From Zoogloeaceae bacterium (GTDB lineage: Bacteria; Pseudomonadota; Gammaproteobacteria; Burkholderiales; Rhodocyclaceae), in the NCBI GenBank assembly GCA_031259605.1, contig JAIRLE010000156.1, positions 1 through 22,417 on the forward strand: a DNA stretch of 22,417 bases, in the 5' to 3' direction. This document shows positions 1-6,577 of the stretch, in pieces. The first letter of the stretch is position 1; every line of letters begins with the position of its first letter. The notes under the pieces are model-generated. The model worked only from the letters and a program-made list of their open reading frames with translations, was not told the origin of the DNA and ran no database searches. The translations under genes and the position numbers were made by a program.

Positions 1-114
1 GGTTTCTTTTACCTCCCCAATGGCTACGGTCGAAACCCCGGCCGCGGCCGGGGTCTCGACCTTCGCGCCTTTCTTACGGGCGGGGTTTCAAACCGGAGTG
101 AGTTTTACGATGAA
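1..114 (+). repeat. Nested-palindrome dispersed repeat, copy R1 (cut by window edge)
   Basis: This matches three other places in the window (8903-9078, 14079-14248, 17211-17380). It holds the central palindrome (28-61, one mismatch), then the shared block beginning ACCTTCGCGCCTTTCTTACG and the closing segment TTTTACGATGAA. The left part with the CGACAGCCCT hairpin is absent, probably because it lies beyond the window edge. It sits upstream of the greA promoter region and I see no gene in it. Confidence 0.85.
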
Positions 115-196
115 TCACGCGATGAATGGGAAGCGCTTTTCATGTTCCGGCCATGGTGGGCTGGAGCGTATTCGATCCAGAGTCTGGAGGATGCGC

Positions 197-202
197 TAGA
201 AT
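197..202 (+). promoter_or_regulatory. Putative -10 box for greA
   Basis: TAGAAT matches the sigma-70 -10 consensus at five of six positions. It would start transcription near 209, so the mRNA would begin just before the hairpin at 220-248. No good -35 hexamer is visible at 16-18 nt spacing; TTCGAT at 171-176 is 20 nt away. The assignment is tentative. Confidence 0.4.
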
Positions 203-219
203 AGCGGCGTGAACTTGGA

Positions 220-253
220 CCGCCGGAGAAGCCTTCGGGCCGCGGCGGTTTTT
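220..253 (+). terminator. Terminator-like hairpin in the greA leader (possible attenuator)
   Basis: CCGCC (220-224) pairs with GGCGG (244-248) around a GC-rich loop with further pairing (GCC/GGGC), and five T residues follow (249-253). It lies between the putative -10 box and the greA start codon, so transcripts ending here would be about 45 nt long. E. coli greA is known to have a leader with partial termination that yields the short GraL RNAs. The similarity here is positional only; activity is inferred. Confidence 0.5.
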
Positions 254-277
254 CATTGCAACCGGAAAGAACCTTTC

Positions 278-754
278 ATGAGTAAAACCCCCATGACGCG
301 CGTCGGCGCGGAAAGCCTGCGCGCGGAACTGAAACGCCTGAAAACCGTGGAGCGCCCCGGCGTCATCGCCGCCATCGCCGAGGCGCGCTCGCACGGCGAT
401 TTGTCGGAAAACGCCGAATACGACGCCGCCAAGGAGCGACAGGGCTTCATCGAGGGGCGCATCAAGGAAATCGAGGGCAAGCTCGCCCACGCTCAGGTGA
501 TCGATCCCAGACTATTGGACGCCGATGGTCGCTGCGTCTTCGGCGCGACCGTGGACATGGAAGACCAGGATTCCGGCGAGACGGTGACGTACCAAATCGT
601 CGGCGAGGACGAGGCCAGCATCAAGGCAGGCAAAATCTCGGTCAGCTCCCCCATGGCGCGCGCCCTGATCGGCAAATACACAGGCGACATCGCCAGGGTG
701 CAAGCGCCGGGCGGATTGCGGGAATATGAAATACTGGACGTGCGTTATGAATAG
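278..754 (+). CDS. greA: Transcription elongation factor GreA
   Basis: GreA rescues backtracked RNA polymerase by stimulating transcript cleavage through the secondary channel. The 158-residue product is exactly the usual GreA length. An N-terminal coiled-coil (about residues 8-75) carries the acidic tip HGDLSENAEYDAAKERQ with D41 and E44 at the positions of the E. coli catalytic acidic pair. A C-terminal FKBP-like domain (about 80-158) follows, including SSPMARALIGKYTGD. The start at 278 is chosen because it gives this canonical N-terminus and has GGAAAGA about 8 nt upstream; an in-frame start further upstream would add 23 unrelated residues. In many proteobacteria greA follows carB, but here a repeat element lies upstream. 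Its stop codon overlaps the start of the next gene. Confidence 0.97.
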   Translation: MSKTPMTRVGAESLRAELKRLKTVERPGVIAAIAEARSHGDLSENAEYDAAKERQGFIEGRIKEIEGKLAHAQVIDPRLLDADGRCVFGATVDMEDQDSGETVTYQIVGEDEASIKAGKISVSSPMARALIGKYTGDIARVQAPGGLREYEILDVRYE

Positions 755-2138
755 GGCGGATGCGGACAGATGCGGGGCGCGCGCGCTGCGTTCTTCCATC
801 GGAAAACCTGTCTTTGCGCTTTGCCTTGGTCTGTTCGCGGGCGTGGTTCAGGCGCAGGCAGAAGTGGTTATGCCGGGGAAGGCGCGCGAATTGTCTTCCG
901 TCGCCGAGCGGATTTTCAGGGCAGACCAACCCCTGCTGCTGCAAGTCCGCACCTTGCTCAAATCTACGCAAAAGCAGGCGAGCATCGGATCAGGATTCAT
1001 TGTCGACGCGCGCGGTCTGGCGATTACCAATTACCATGTCGTCTCGCAATACGCGCTGGAACCCGAAACCTATCAACTCGAATATGCCGCCGCCGACGGC
1101 ACGAGCGGCGCGCTGCGTCTTTATGCCATCGATGTCGTAAACGATCTCGCCGTGGTGCGGCTGGAAGCGCCGCCGGATGCCCGTTTCAAGGCGTTTGAAT
1201 TCGACGCGGCGGCGGTGGCGGGAAAACTCACCAAGGGCGAGCGGATGTTTTCCATGGGAAATCCACTGGATCTGGGTTTTGGCATTGTCGAGGGCACGTA
1301 CAACGGGCTGGTGGAAAAAAGCTATCAGGCGCAGGTGCATTTTACTGGCGCGTTGAATCCCGGCATGAGCGGCGGGCCGGTCGTCACTCCGAAAAACCGC
1401 ATTGCCGGCATCAATGTCGCCAAGCGCGTGAGCGGCGATCTGGTCAGTTTCCTGGTGCCTGCCGAAGCGGCCTATCGTCTGCTCGAACAGGCGAAGAAAC
1501 GCGAGGAAATGGATGCTTCCGCCACGCGCAAGGAGATTGTGGCGCAAGTGCTGCGCTGGCGGGACGGGTTTTTTTCGGCGCTGAAAACAGAAGGCTTCCG
1601 GGAAGCCGTTTTTGGATCCTATCGCGCTCCGGAAAGCAGGGCCGCGTGGTTTGATTGCTGGTCGGAAACCAACGACAACGAACGTCCCAAACCGAAAACG
1701 CGGATCAATGGATCTTCCTGCGATACGGATATCGTGATTTACCTGGATGACAACGTCCATATCGGTAGCGCGAAAATCGCGCATACACATCTGAAAAACG
1801 TCGATCTCAACGCGCTGCAATTCGCGCGCAAGACGAGCGACTATTACAAGAATCGCCGCTCCTTCTGGAGAGACGGGAGGACCGCCTATGATTGCCGCGA
1901 GGATTTTCTCTCCGGCGCGGCGGAGGCGAAACGTCCTGTTTTGCGCCTGACCTGGTGCGCGCGCGCCTATCGGGAGTTTCCCGGTCTTTATGATTTCATG
2001 CTTGCCGCCGTGACGCAGGACAGGCCGGACGAGGCGCTGGTTTCAAACCTGGCGATGGCGGGCGTCAGTTTTGAACACGCCATTGCCATGAGCCGGGATT
2101 TCCTCACCCTGTTGAAAGCCGATCATGATCTGGATTGA
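747..2138 (+). CDS. Exported trypsin-like serine protease with an uncharacterised C-terminal domain
   Basis: The product is 463 residues from the ATG at 747, which overlaps the greA stop by 8 nt. An in-frame ATG at 726 would add seven residues; neither start has a strong ribosome-binding site. Residues about 19-38 form a hydrophobic signal segment ending in QAQA, so export to the periplasm is likely. A chymotrypsin-fold protease domain follows with a complete triad: H97 in TNYHVV, D133 in VVNDLAVV and S208 in GMSGGPVV. Unlike DegP/HtrA there is no recognisable PDZ domain. Instead about 200 residues follow that I do not recognise, with cysteines and many aromatic residues (for example WFDCWSETND, RTAYDCRED). 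The gene overlaps the next one, encoding an FHA membrane protein, by 14 nt, so the two are probably co-translated. The substrate is unknown. Confidence 0.85.
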   Translation: MNRADADRCGARALRSSIGKPVFALCLGLFAGVVQAQAEVVMPGKARELSSVAERIFRADQPLLLQVRTLLKSTQKQASIGSGFIVDARGLAITNYHVVSQYALEPETYQLEYAAADGTSGALRLYAIDVVNDLAVVRLEAPPDARFKAFEFDAAAVAGKLTKGERMFSMGNPLDLGFGIVEGTYNGLVEKSYQAQVHFTGALNPGMSGGPVVTPKNRIAGINVAKRVSGDLVSFLVPAEAAYRLLEQAKKREEMDASATRKEIVAQVLRWRDGFFSALKTEGFREAVFGSYRAPESRAAWFDCWSETNDNERPKPKTRINGSSCDTDIVIYLDDNVHIGSAKIAHTHLKNVDLNALQFARKTSDYYKNRRSFWRDGRTAYDCREDFLSGAAEAKRPVLRLTWCARAYREFPGLYDFMLAAVTQDRPDEALVSNLAMAGVSFEHAIAMSRDFLTLLKADHDLD

Positions 2139-3123
2139 ACGCCTGTCGCGTCACAAGGAAGTGCTGTCGCGTCACTCGTCACTGACGGACGATCTGCTGA
2201 TCGGCCGCGCTTACGACAACGCGCTGGTCATCGACGATCCTTATATCGCGCCGCGTCATTTGCGGATATTCCGCGACGTGGAAGGCAGCCTCATGGCGGA
2301 GGATATGGGGACGCAGAACGGCATGTACGATGAAGCGGGCGTGCGTCATCTGGCCTTGCGCCTGGACGGCAATACCCTGGTGCGTATCGGTCAGACCTGG
2401 CTGCGCGTGCGCGAAGCGGATTTTGCCGTGGCCGCCGAGCGCAGGCTCAGGCAGGAAAGGCGCGCGTGGCCGTGGTTTGCGCCCCTCCTGATGTGCGCGC
2501 CGCTTTTGCTGGTTTTATTGCGCTGGTTGGAAAATACCGGGGAAAACAACCTGAGCCAGTACCTGGATGAGATATGGCTCATGACGCTGTCTCTGGGGAT
2601 GTGGGTGGGCTTGTGGAGTTTGCTCTCGCGTCTTTTGTCGGGTGCCGCGCGCGCCGTCTGGCATACCGTGATTGCGTTGCTGGCGGTCATGGCCGCCCTG
2701 CTCCTTGATTCTTTCGGACAATGGGTGATTTTTGCCTTTTCCAGTCCGCTGACGGCGCAGTATGGCTTTGTCTGCACATGGCTGCTGATGGCGATGACTT
2801 GCCTGTTCCATTTGTATGTCATCGGAGCCAAACATCTGCGGCGAAAGGCGTTAATCGTGTTTTCGCTGGCTTTGATCTTGGCGGCGGCGCAGTGGCTGAC
2901 GAAGGATCCATTCAAGGCCGAAAATCGCCTGGCGAGGAGCGCCTATCTCGAAACCCTGTTTCCGCCTTCCTGGCGCGTGGTCGCGCCGAAATCCGAGGCG
3001 GATTTCTTTGCGGACATCCGGAAAATGCAGGCAAGACTCGACGCATTGAGAAAAGAGGAAGCGGCTGAGGAAGAAGCGGAACCGGGATTCGAGGATCGGG
3101 ATCCCGGGATCGGGGCACCATAA
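2125..3123 (+). CDS. FHA-domain integral membrane protein
   Basis: The product is 332 residues. Residues about 20-100 form a forkhead-associated domain, a phosphothreonine-binding fold: IGRAYDN (26-32), PRH (43-45, where the family usually has SxxH) and TQNGMY (63-68). About five hydrophobic segments follow (roughly 115-133, 151-171, 180-206, 213-233, 241-257), then a charged C-terminal tail rich in Glu and predicted to be helical. The FHA domain is probably cytoplasmic. The start codon lies inside the 3' end of the protease gene, so the pair looks like a functional unit joining an exported protease to a membrane protein that can read phosphorylation; that role is inferred. No Ser/Thr kinase is present nearby. 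The last codons (about 3085-3120) are low-complexity, GGGATC-rich DNA and run into repeat sequence, so the C-terminal end may be repeat-derived. Confidence 0.8.
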   Translation: MIWIERLSRHKEVLSRHSSLTDDLLIGRAYDNALVIDDPYIAPRHLRIFRDVEGSLMAEDMGTQNGMYDEAGVRHLALRLDGNTLVRIGQTWLRVREADFAVAAERRLRQERRAWPWFAPLLMCAPLLLVLLRWLENTGENNLSQYLDEIWLMTLSLGMWVGLWSLLSRLLSGAARAVWHTVIALLAVMAALLLDSFGQWVIFAFSSPLTAQYGFVCTWLLMAMTCLFHLYVIGAKHLRRKALIVFSLALILAAAQWLTKDPFKAENRLARSAYLETLFPPSWRVVAPKSEADFFADIRKMQARLDALRKEEAAEEEAEPGFEDRDPGIGAP

Positions 3124-3133
3124 GACAGAGGAC
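3122..3133 (-). repeat. Short CCTCTGTCTT-type island at the FHA gene end
   Basis: Read on the minus strand this is GTCCTCTGTCTTA. It begins within the FHA stop codon. The same core occurs at 6431-6468, 8871-8897, 14261-14291 and 14663-14697. Confidence 0.4.
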
Positions 3134-3144
3134 GGATTGGTTAC

Positions 3145-3170
3145 CGGGCGCGGAGCGCCCGCAGGTTTTT
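3145..3170 (+). terminator. Putative terminator after the protease/FHA pair
   Basis: CGGGCGC (3145-3151) pairs with GCGCCCG (3155-3161) across a GGA loop, followed by CAGG and five T residues (3166-3170). It lies 21 nt after the FHA stop codon. The T run is also the conserved left flank of the REP-like repeat that follows, so the termination role is tentative. Confidence 0.5.
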
Positions 3171-3215
3171 CCCTCGCCCCTTTGGGGAGAGTGTGACCGA
3201 AGGCCGGGAGAGGGG
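3166..3215. repeat. Degenerate REP-like element
   Basis: TTTTTCCCTCGCCCC followed by GGGGAGAG and then GGGAGAGGGGC resembles the CCCTCTCCCGC/GCGGGAGAGGG hairpins at 5629, 13913, 17074 and 17176, but with mismatched stems. The remaining stretch up to the methyltransferase start (about 3216-3365) shows no feature beyond that gene's GGAGG. Confidence 0.55.
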
Positions 3216-3365
3216 CTGGCTCCACGCCGCGAAGCGTCGGCGGCGATCTCTTCCCGGTCTTCTGCAATGGATGGAAGCGCGGTAAATTGGCAACACGCAG
3301 GCGGCGATGGAGGTGAATTCCGTCTGCCTGAGATCGGATATCTGAAGCGGAGGTTTGTGCCTATC

Positions 3366-4130
3366 ATGTCGATTCCTGGCCTTGAGGTGTGGCAGCATAC
3401 GCCGCAGGGGCGCTATGTGCTGGATTGGGAGGCGGCGCGGCTGGATGCGGCGGTGGCGGACGTGTTCGGCTTCAAGGCGCTGCAAATCGGCCTGCCGGAG
3501 CGGGATTTTTTGCGCGCCAACCGGATGCCCTTGCGCCAAATCCTGAACGATAGTCTCGACGCGCCCGGCGCGCTGGCGTGCGCCTTCACCCATCTGCCGA
3601 TTGCCGCGCAGAGCGTGGATTTGGCGATCCTGCCGCATGTGCTGGAGTTCTATCCGGAGCCGCACCAGATTCTGCGCGAAGTCGAGCGTATCCTGCGTCC
3701 CGAGGGCCACCTGTTCATTCTCGGCTTCAATCCGTTGTCGCTCTGGGGCGCGAGGCGCAGGCTGATGTCTGCCGCCACGCGCCAGCAGCAGGGATTTCCC
3801 TGGAACGCGCCGCACTATCTTTCCGTGCTGCGTCTCAAGGATTGGCTGAAACTTCTCGGTTTCGAGGTGGACCGGGGCGCGTTCGGGCTTTACGCGCCGC
3901 CCTGCAAGAGCGAACAATGGCTGTTGAAGCGTTGGCATTTCATGGAACTGGCGGGCAACCGCTGGTGGGGCTTCGCGGGCAGCGTTTACATGCTGCGCGC
4001 CGTCAAGCGGGTGGCGGGTATGCATCTGATCTTGCCTGCCTGGGAGCGGCGCAATCTTGCGGGCAAGGCGCTGACGCCTGTCGCGCACAAAACACACAGG
4101 GAGGTTCAATATGAACGGACAGCCGTTTGA
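3366..4130 (+). CDS. SAM-dependent methyltransferase, YafS-like
   Basis: The product is 254 residues from ATG 3366; GGAGG lies 12 nt upstream. A GTG at 3357 in the same frame is the alternative, closer to the ribosome-binding site. The central part fits a class I methyltransferase of the Methyltransf_11 type: SVDLAILPHVLEFYPEPHQILREVERILRPEGHLFILGFNPLSLWG at residues about 83-128 (the motif post-I to III region). The usual glycine-rich SAM loop (motif I, GxGxG) is replaced by FKALQIGLPE at 36-45. I recall this as the way YafS-type proteins look, so it need not mean loss of function. The order yafS then rnhA is the same as in E. coli, where gloB lies next to them; gloB is absent here. It overlaps rnhA by 20 nt, so coupled translation is likely. 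The methyl acceptor is unknown. Confidence 0.82.
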   Translation: MSIPGLEVWQHTPQGRYVLDWEAARLDAAVADVFGFKALQIGLPERDFLRANRMPLRQILNDSLDAPGALACAFTHLPIAAQSVDLAILPHVLEFYPEPHQILREVERILRPEGHLFILGFNPLSLWGARRRLMSAATRQQQGFPWNAPHYLSVLRLKDWLKLLGFEVDRGAFGLYAPPCKSEQWLLKRWHFMELAGNRWWGFAGSVYMLRAVKRVAGMHLILPAWERRNLAGKALTPVAHKTHREVQYERTAV

Positions 4131-4575
4131 GATTTACACCGATGGCGCGTGCAGCGGCAATCCCGGCCCCGGTGGCTGGGGCGCGTTGCTGGTGTGCGGC
4201 GGCGAGACGCGCGAACTCTGGGGCGGCGAAGCGCACACCACCAACAACCGCATGGAACTGACCGCCGTGATACAGGCGCTCGCGACGCTCAAGCGTCCGG
4301 CCGCCGCCCGCGTCTACACCGATTCGACCTATGTGCAGCAGGGCATCAGCCTGTGGATACGCAACTGGAAAAAACGGGGCTGGCGAACCGCCGACAGGAA
4401 GGCGGTGAAGAACGTCGATCTGTGGCAGGCGCTGGATACGCTCGCCGCCCCGCATCGACTGGAATGGGTCTGGGTCAGGGGACACGCGGGCAATCCCGGC
4501 AACGAACGCGCCGACCAGCTTGCACGGCGCGGCATTGCGCGGCAATCCTCCACTGACGGCAAGGGAGCGGACTGA
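4111..4575 (+). CDS. rnhA: Ribonuclease HI
   Basis: RNase HI cuts the RNA strand of RNA-DNA hybrids, removing primers and R-loops. The product has 154 residues, the normal size. All catalytic residues are visible: D11 in YTDGACSGNPGPGG, E49 in NRMELTAV, D71 in YTDSTYV, H125 in RGHAGNPGN and D135 in ERADQLAR. These correspond to E. coli D10, E48, D70, H124 and D134. The basic handle (WIRNWKKRGWRTADRKAVKN, about 82-101) is present, so this is the bacterial type with substrate-binding protrusion. GGGAGG lies 7 nt before the start. The gene often precedes dnaQ, but here it is followed head-on by nadC, with only 3 nt between the stop codons and no terminator between them. Confidence 0.97.
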   Translation: MNGQPFEIYTDGACSGNPGPGGWGALLVCGGETRELWGGEAHTTNNRMELTAVIQALATLKRPAAARVYTDSTYVQQGISLWIRNWKKRGWRTADRKAVKNVDLWQALDTLAAPHRLEWVWVRGHAGNPGNERADQLARRGIARQSSTDGKGAD

Positions 4576-4578
4576 ACT

Positions 4579-5460
4579 TTACGCGCCGGGGATGACGCGC
4601 AAGGACAGATCGAAGGCTTCGACATCCTTGGTGAGCGCGCCGACGGAAATGCGGTCGATGCCGGTTTCGGCGACGGCGCGCAGATCGGCGAGGGTGAGGC
4701 CGCCGGAGGCTTCCAGAACGGCGCGTCCCCGGTTGAGCCGCACGGCCCGGCGGAGCGTGGGGAGATCGAAATTATCGAGCAGCAGCATTTTTGCGTTCGC
4801 GGCGAGCGCGGCTTCCATTTGCGCCAGGTTTTCCACTTCGATCTGGACAAAGCGGCAATGCGGGTTTTGCCGGGCGATTTGCCGGGCGGCGGCGATGGCG
4901 GCCGCGATGCCGCCTGCGGCCATGATGTGGTTTTCCTTGATGAGGATGGCGTCCCAGAGCGCAAGGCGATGATTGCCGCCGCCGCCGATCCGCACGGCGT
5001 ATTTTTGCGCCAGACGCAGGCCAGGCAGGGTTTTGCGGGTATCGACGATTTGCGCGCGGGTACCGGCGGCGGCCTCGACATACCGGCGGGTCTTGCTGGC
5101 GACGCCGGAAAGGAGTTGCAGGAAATTGAGCGCGCTGCGCTCGCCGCCCAACAGCGCGCGTGCCTTGCCTTCCAGCGCGCAGAGCGTCTGTCCGGGCGTG
5201 ACGCGCGCGCCCTCTTTTACCCGCCAGTCCATGCGCGTTGGCGTCTCGTCATCCAGTTGGGCGAAGCACTCGTCGAACCAGCTCTGTCCGCAGAGAATGC
5301 CGCTGGCTCGCGTGATCACCCTGGCCTTGACGCGTTGTTCCGCAAGGAGCAGTTCCGCCGTCAGGTCGCCGCTCCCGATGTCTTCCGCCAGCGCGCGGCG
5401 CACGTTGGCGGCGATTTCTTCGCGGGGGGGCAGGGCAATTGTCGATTTTTCGGCGTTCAT
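4579..5460 (-). CDS. nadC: Nicotinate-nucleotide pyrophosphorylase (quinolinate phosphoribosyltransferase)
   Basis: NadC converts quinolinate and PRPP to nicotinate mononucleotide, CO2 and PPi in de novo NAD synthesis. The product is 293 residues from the ATG at 5460, similar to E. coli NadC. An upstream in-frame ATG at 5502 would add 14 residues (MREHLFIVHPAHSE) that do not resemble the family, and neither start has a clear Shine-Dalgarno. Family signatures are clear: EDIGSGDLTAELL, GERSALNFLQLLSGVAS, DTRKTLPGLRLAQKYAV (PRPP/quinolinate-binding Arg and Lys), GGGGNHRLALWDAILIKENH, the acidic segment QIEVENLAQ, MLLLDNFD, LEASGG and the C-terminal ISVGALTKDV. It lies downstream of btuF on the same strand but is separated by about 200 nt containing a hairpin repeat, so it may have its own promoter. 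nadA and nadB are not in the window. Confidence 0.96.
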   Translation of the reverse strand: MNAEKSTIALPPREEIAANVRRALAEDIGSGDLTAELLLAEQRVKARVITRASGILCGQSWFDECFAQLDDETPTRMDWRVKEGARVTPGQTLCALEGKARALLGGERSALNFLQLLSGVASKTRRYVEAAAGTRAQIVDTRKTLPGLRLAQKYAVRIGGGGNHRLALWDAILIKENHIMAAGGIAAAIAAARQIARQNPHCRFVQIEVENLAQMEAALAANAKMLLLDNFDLPTLRRAVRLNRGRAVLEASGGLTLADLRAVAETGIDRISVGALTKDVEAFDLSLRVIPGA

Positions 5461-5628
5461 TTCAGAATGGGCGGGATGGACGATGAACAGATGCTCACGC
5501 ATTTTACGCGCGATGATGGCGATCCAGGCGTGGGCGTAAGCGCCTGTCAGGGCAATCGCATGAATGCCTGTGTTTCCCCTCGCTTGCCGTGCGGAAGAGA
5601 GAAAGGCAAGCGGCGGCGCATGGTTTTT

Positions 5629-5653
5629 CCCTCTCCCGCTTCGCGGGAGAGGG
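5629..5653. repeat. REP-like hairpin (CCCTCTCCCGC stem)
   Basis: Two perfectly complementary 11-nt arms (CCCTCTCCCGC and GCGGGAGAGGG) flank a TTC loop. It lies 8 nt beyond the btuF stop codon. The T run is on the left of the plus strand, so read from btuF the hairpin is followed by A residues and it is not a classical intrinsic terminator for btuF. Confidence 0.75.
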
Positions 5654-5661
5654 CTTGCCCC

Positions 5662-6534
5662 TCAACAGCGCGAATGGATCGTGCAATCGCCCTGAAAGGC
5701 TTCCAGCATTTCCGCGTAGGCTTCCAGCAGGCCGGGGCCGGGGTGGATGAAATGGGCGGCGTCGAGACCGACGACCTTGACCTTGAGGCTGGGCGCGATC
5801 ATGCGGCAGGATTCGGCGGACTGGCTGCCCAGCGCGACCACGATTTCCGGGTTTGCTTTTGCGATCAGGGTTTTGATGTCGGCGTGATGGATTTTCGGGG
5901 CGCTTTCCGCAATATCGAAGCCTGCCTGCGCGAAGATGTCGCCGATGAGGTGTTCGCGGCCAAATGAGTAGGGGCTGCCCATGCAACTGGAAAGCACGAG
6001 TACGCGCCTGCCCCGGTTTTGCGCCGCGAGTCTGCTTGCGGCTTCTCGCCAGGTTTTGCCAAAGGCGGCGATTTTTGCCGCGCCATCCTTGGCGCGGCTG
6101 GCTTTTGCCAGCGTCTCCAGCATGTTTTCGACATCCGCGAGCGAAGAAAAACCGTCGAGACGCAAAAGGCGCGCGCCGGGCGGCGTGACCTTTGCCATGC
6201 GTTCGGCGTCGGCCCAGTTGGAAGTGACGATGAGGTCCGGCGCGAGGGCATGGATGGCTTCGGCGTCCGGGTCGAGTATGCCGCCAGTGCGCGGAAGCGC
6301 CATGTCCTCGCGCTCGTAGCGGGAGACGCCGACGATGCACGCGCCGCGTCCCAGCCATTCCAGCGCCCGCGTCAGATAGGGCGACTGGCTGACGATGCGC
6401 GGACAATCATCGGCGCGGACGGCAGGCGGCAGGATCAGAAGGCAGAGGATTGAGGACCAAAGACAGAGCGCGCGCGGCGCGCGCTTCGTGATCTGTGCGC
6501 CGCGTTCAGTCGTCAGTTGTGGCGTGTTTGGCAT
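5662..6534 (-). CDS. btuF: Periplasmic cobalamin-binding protein, BtuF-like
   Basis: The product is 290 residues. The ATG at 6534 is preferred because TGGAG lies about 6 nt upstream; the ATG at 6546 would add METI. Residues about 17-41 form a signal peptide (LCLWSSILCLLILPPAVRA), so the protein is periplasmic. Features of the class III (two-lobe, rigid helix) substrate-binding family are PRIVSQSPYLTRALEWLG, CIVGVSRYERED, ILDPDAEAIHALAPDLIVTS, LVLSSCMGSPYSFGREHLIGDIFAQAGF and NPEIVVALGSQS. It lies 43 nt downstream of btuB behind the same cobalamin riboswitch, which supports B12 or a corrinoid as ligand over iron-siderophore. The partners BtuC and BtuD are not in the window. The signal-peptide codons coincide with low-complexity repeat DNA (6431-6468) and a GC alternating palindrome (6467-6485), so this end of the gene may be evolving by repeat spread. 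Confidence 0.85.
   Translation of the reverse strand: MPNTPQLTTERGAQITKRAPRALCLWSSILCLLILPPAVRADDCPRIVSQSPYLTRALEWLGRGACIVGVSRYEREDMALPRTGGILDPDAEAIHALAPDLIVTSNWADAERMAKVTPPGARLLRLDGFSSLADVENMLETLAKASRAKDGAAKIAAFGKTWREAASRLAAQNRGRRVLVLSSCMGSPYSFGREHLIGDIFAQAGFDIAESAPKIHHADIKTLIAKANPEIVVALGSQSAESCRMIAPSLKVKVVGLDAAHFIHPGPGLLEAYAEMLEAFQGDCTIHSRC
6431..6468 (-). repeat. CCTCTGTCTT-type island within the btuF signal-peptide codons
   Basis: On the minus strand this region reads as alternating pyrimidine-rich units: CTCTGTCTTTGGTCCTCAAT, then CCTCTGCCTTCTGATCC. It resembles the islands at 8871-8897 and 14261-14291. The adjoining 6467-6485 is a GC-only inverted repeat with 9-nt arms. Confidence 0.4.
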
Positions 6535-6577
6535 GATGGTCTCCATCCAGGTTCCGCAAAGGCGCGAAGCGCCGCTC

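Noticed and set aside
5629..5653. REP hairpin as intrinsic terminator of btuB-btuF
   Set aside because: On the btuF strand the hairpin is followed by A residues, not T; the T run lies on the wrong side.
4819..5967. Plus-strand open frame of 382 codons across nadC, the gap and btuF
   Set aside because: Antisense shadow of conserved genes, crossing a REP hairpin, without family similarity.
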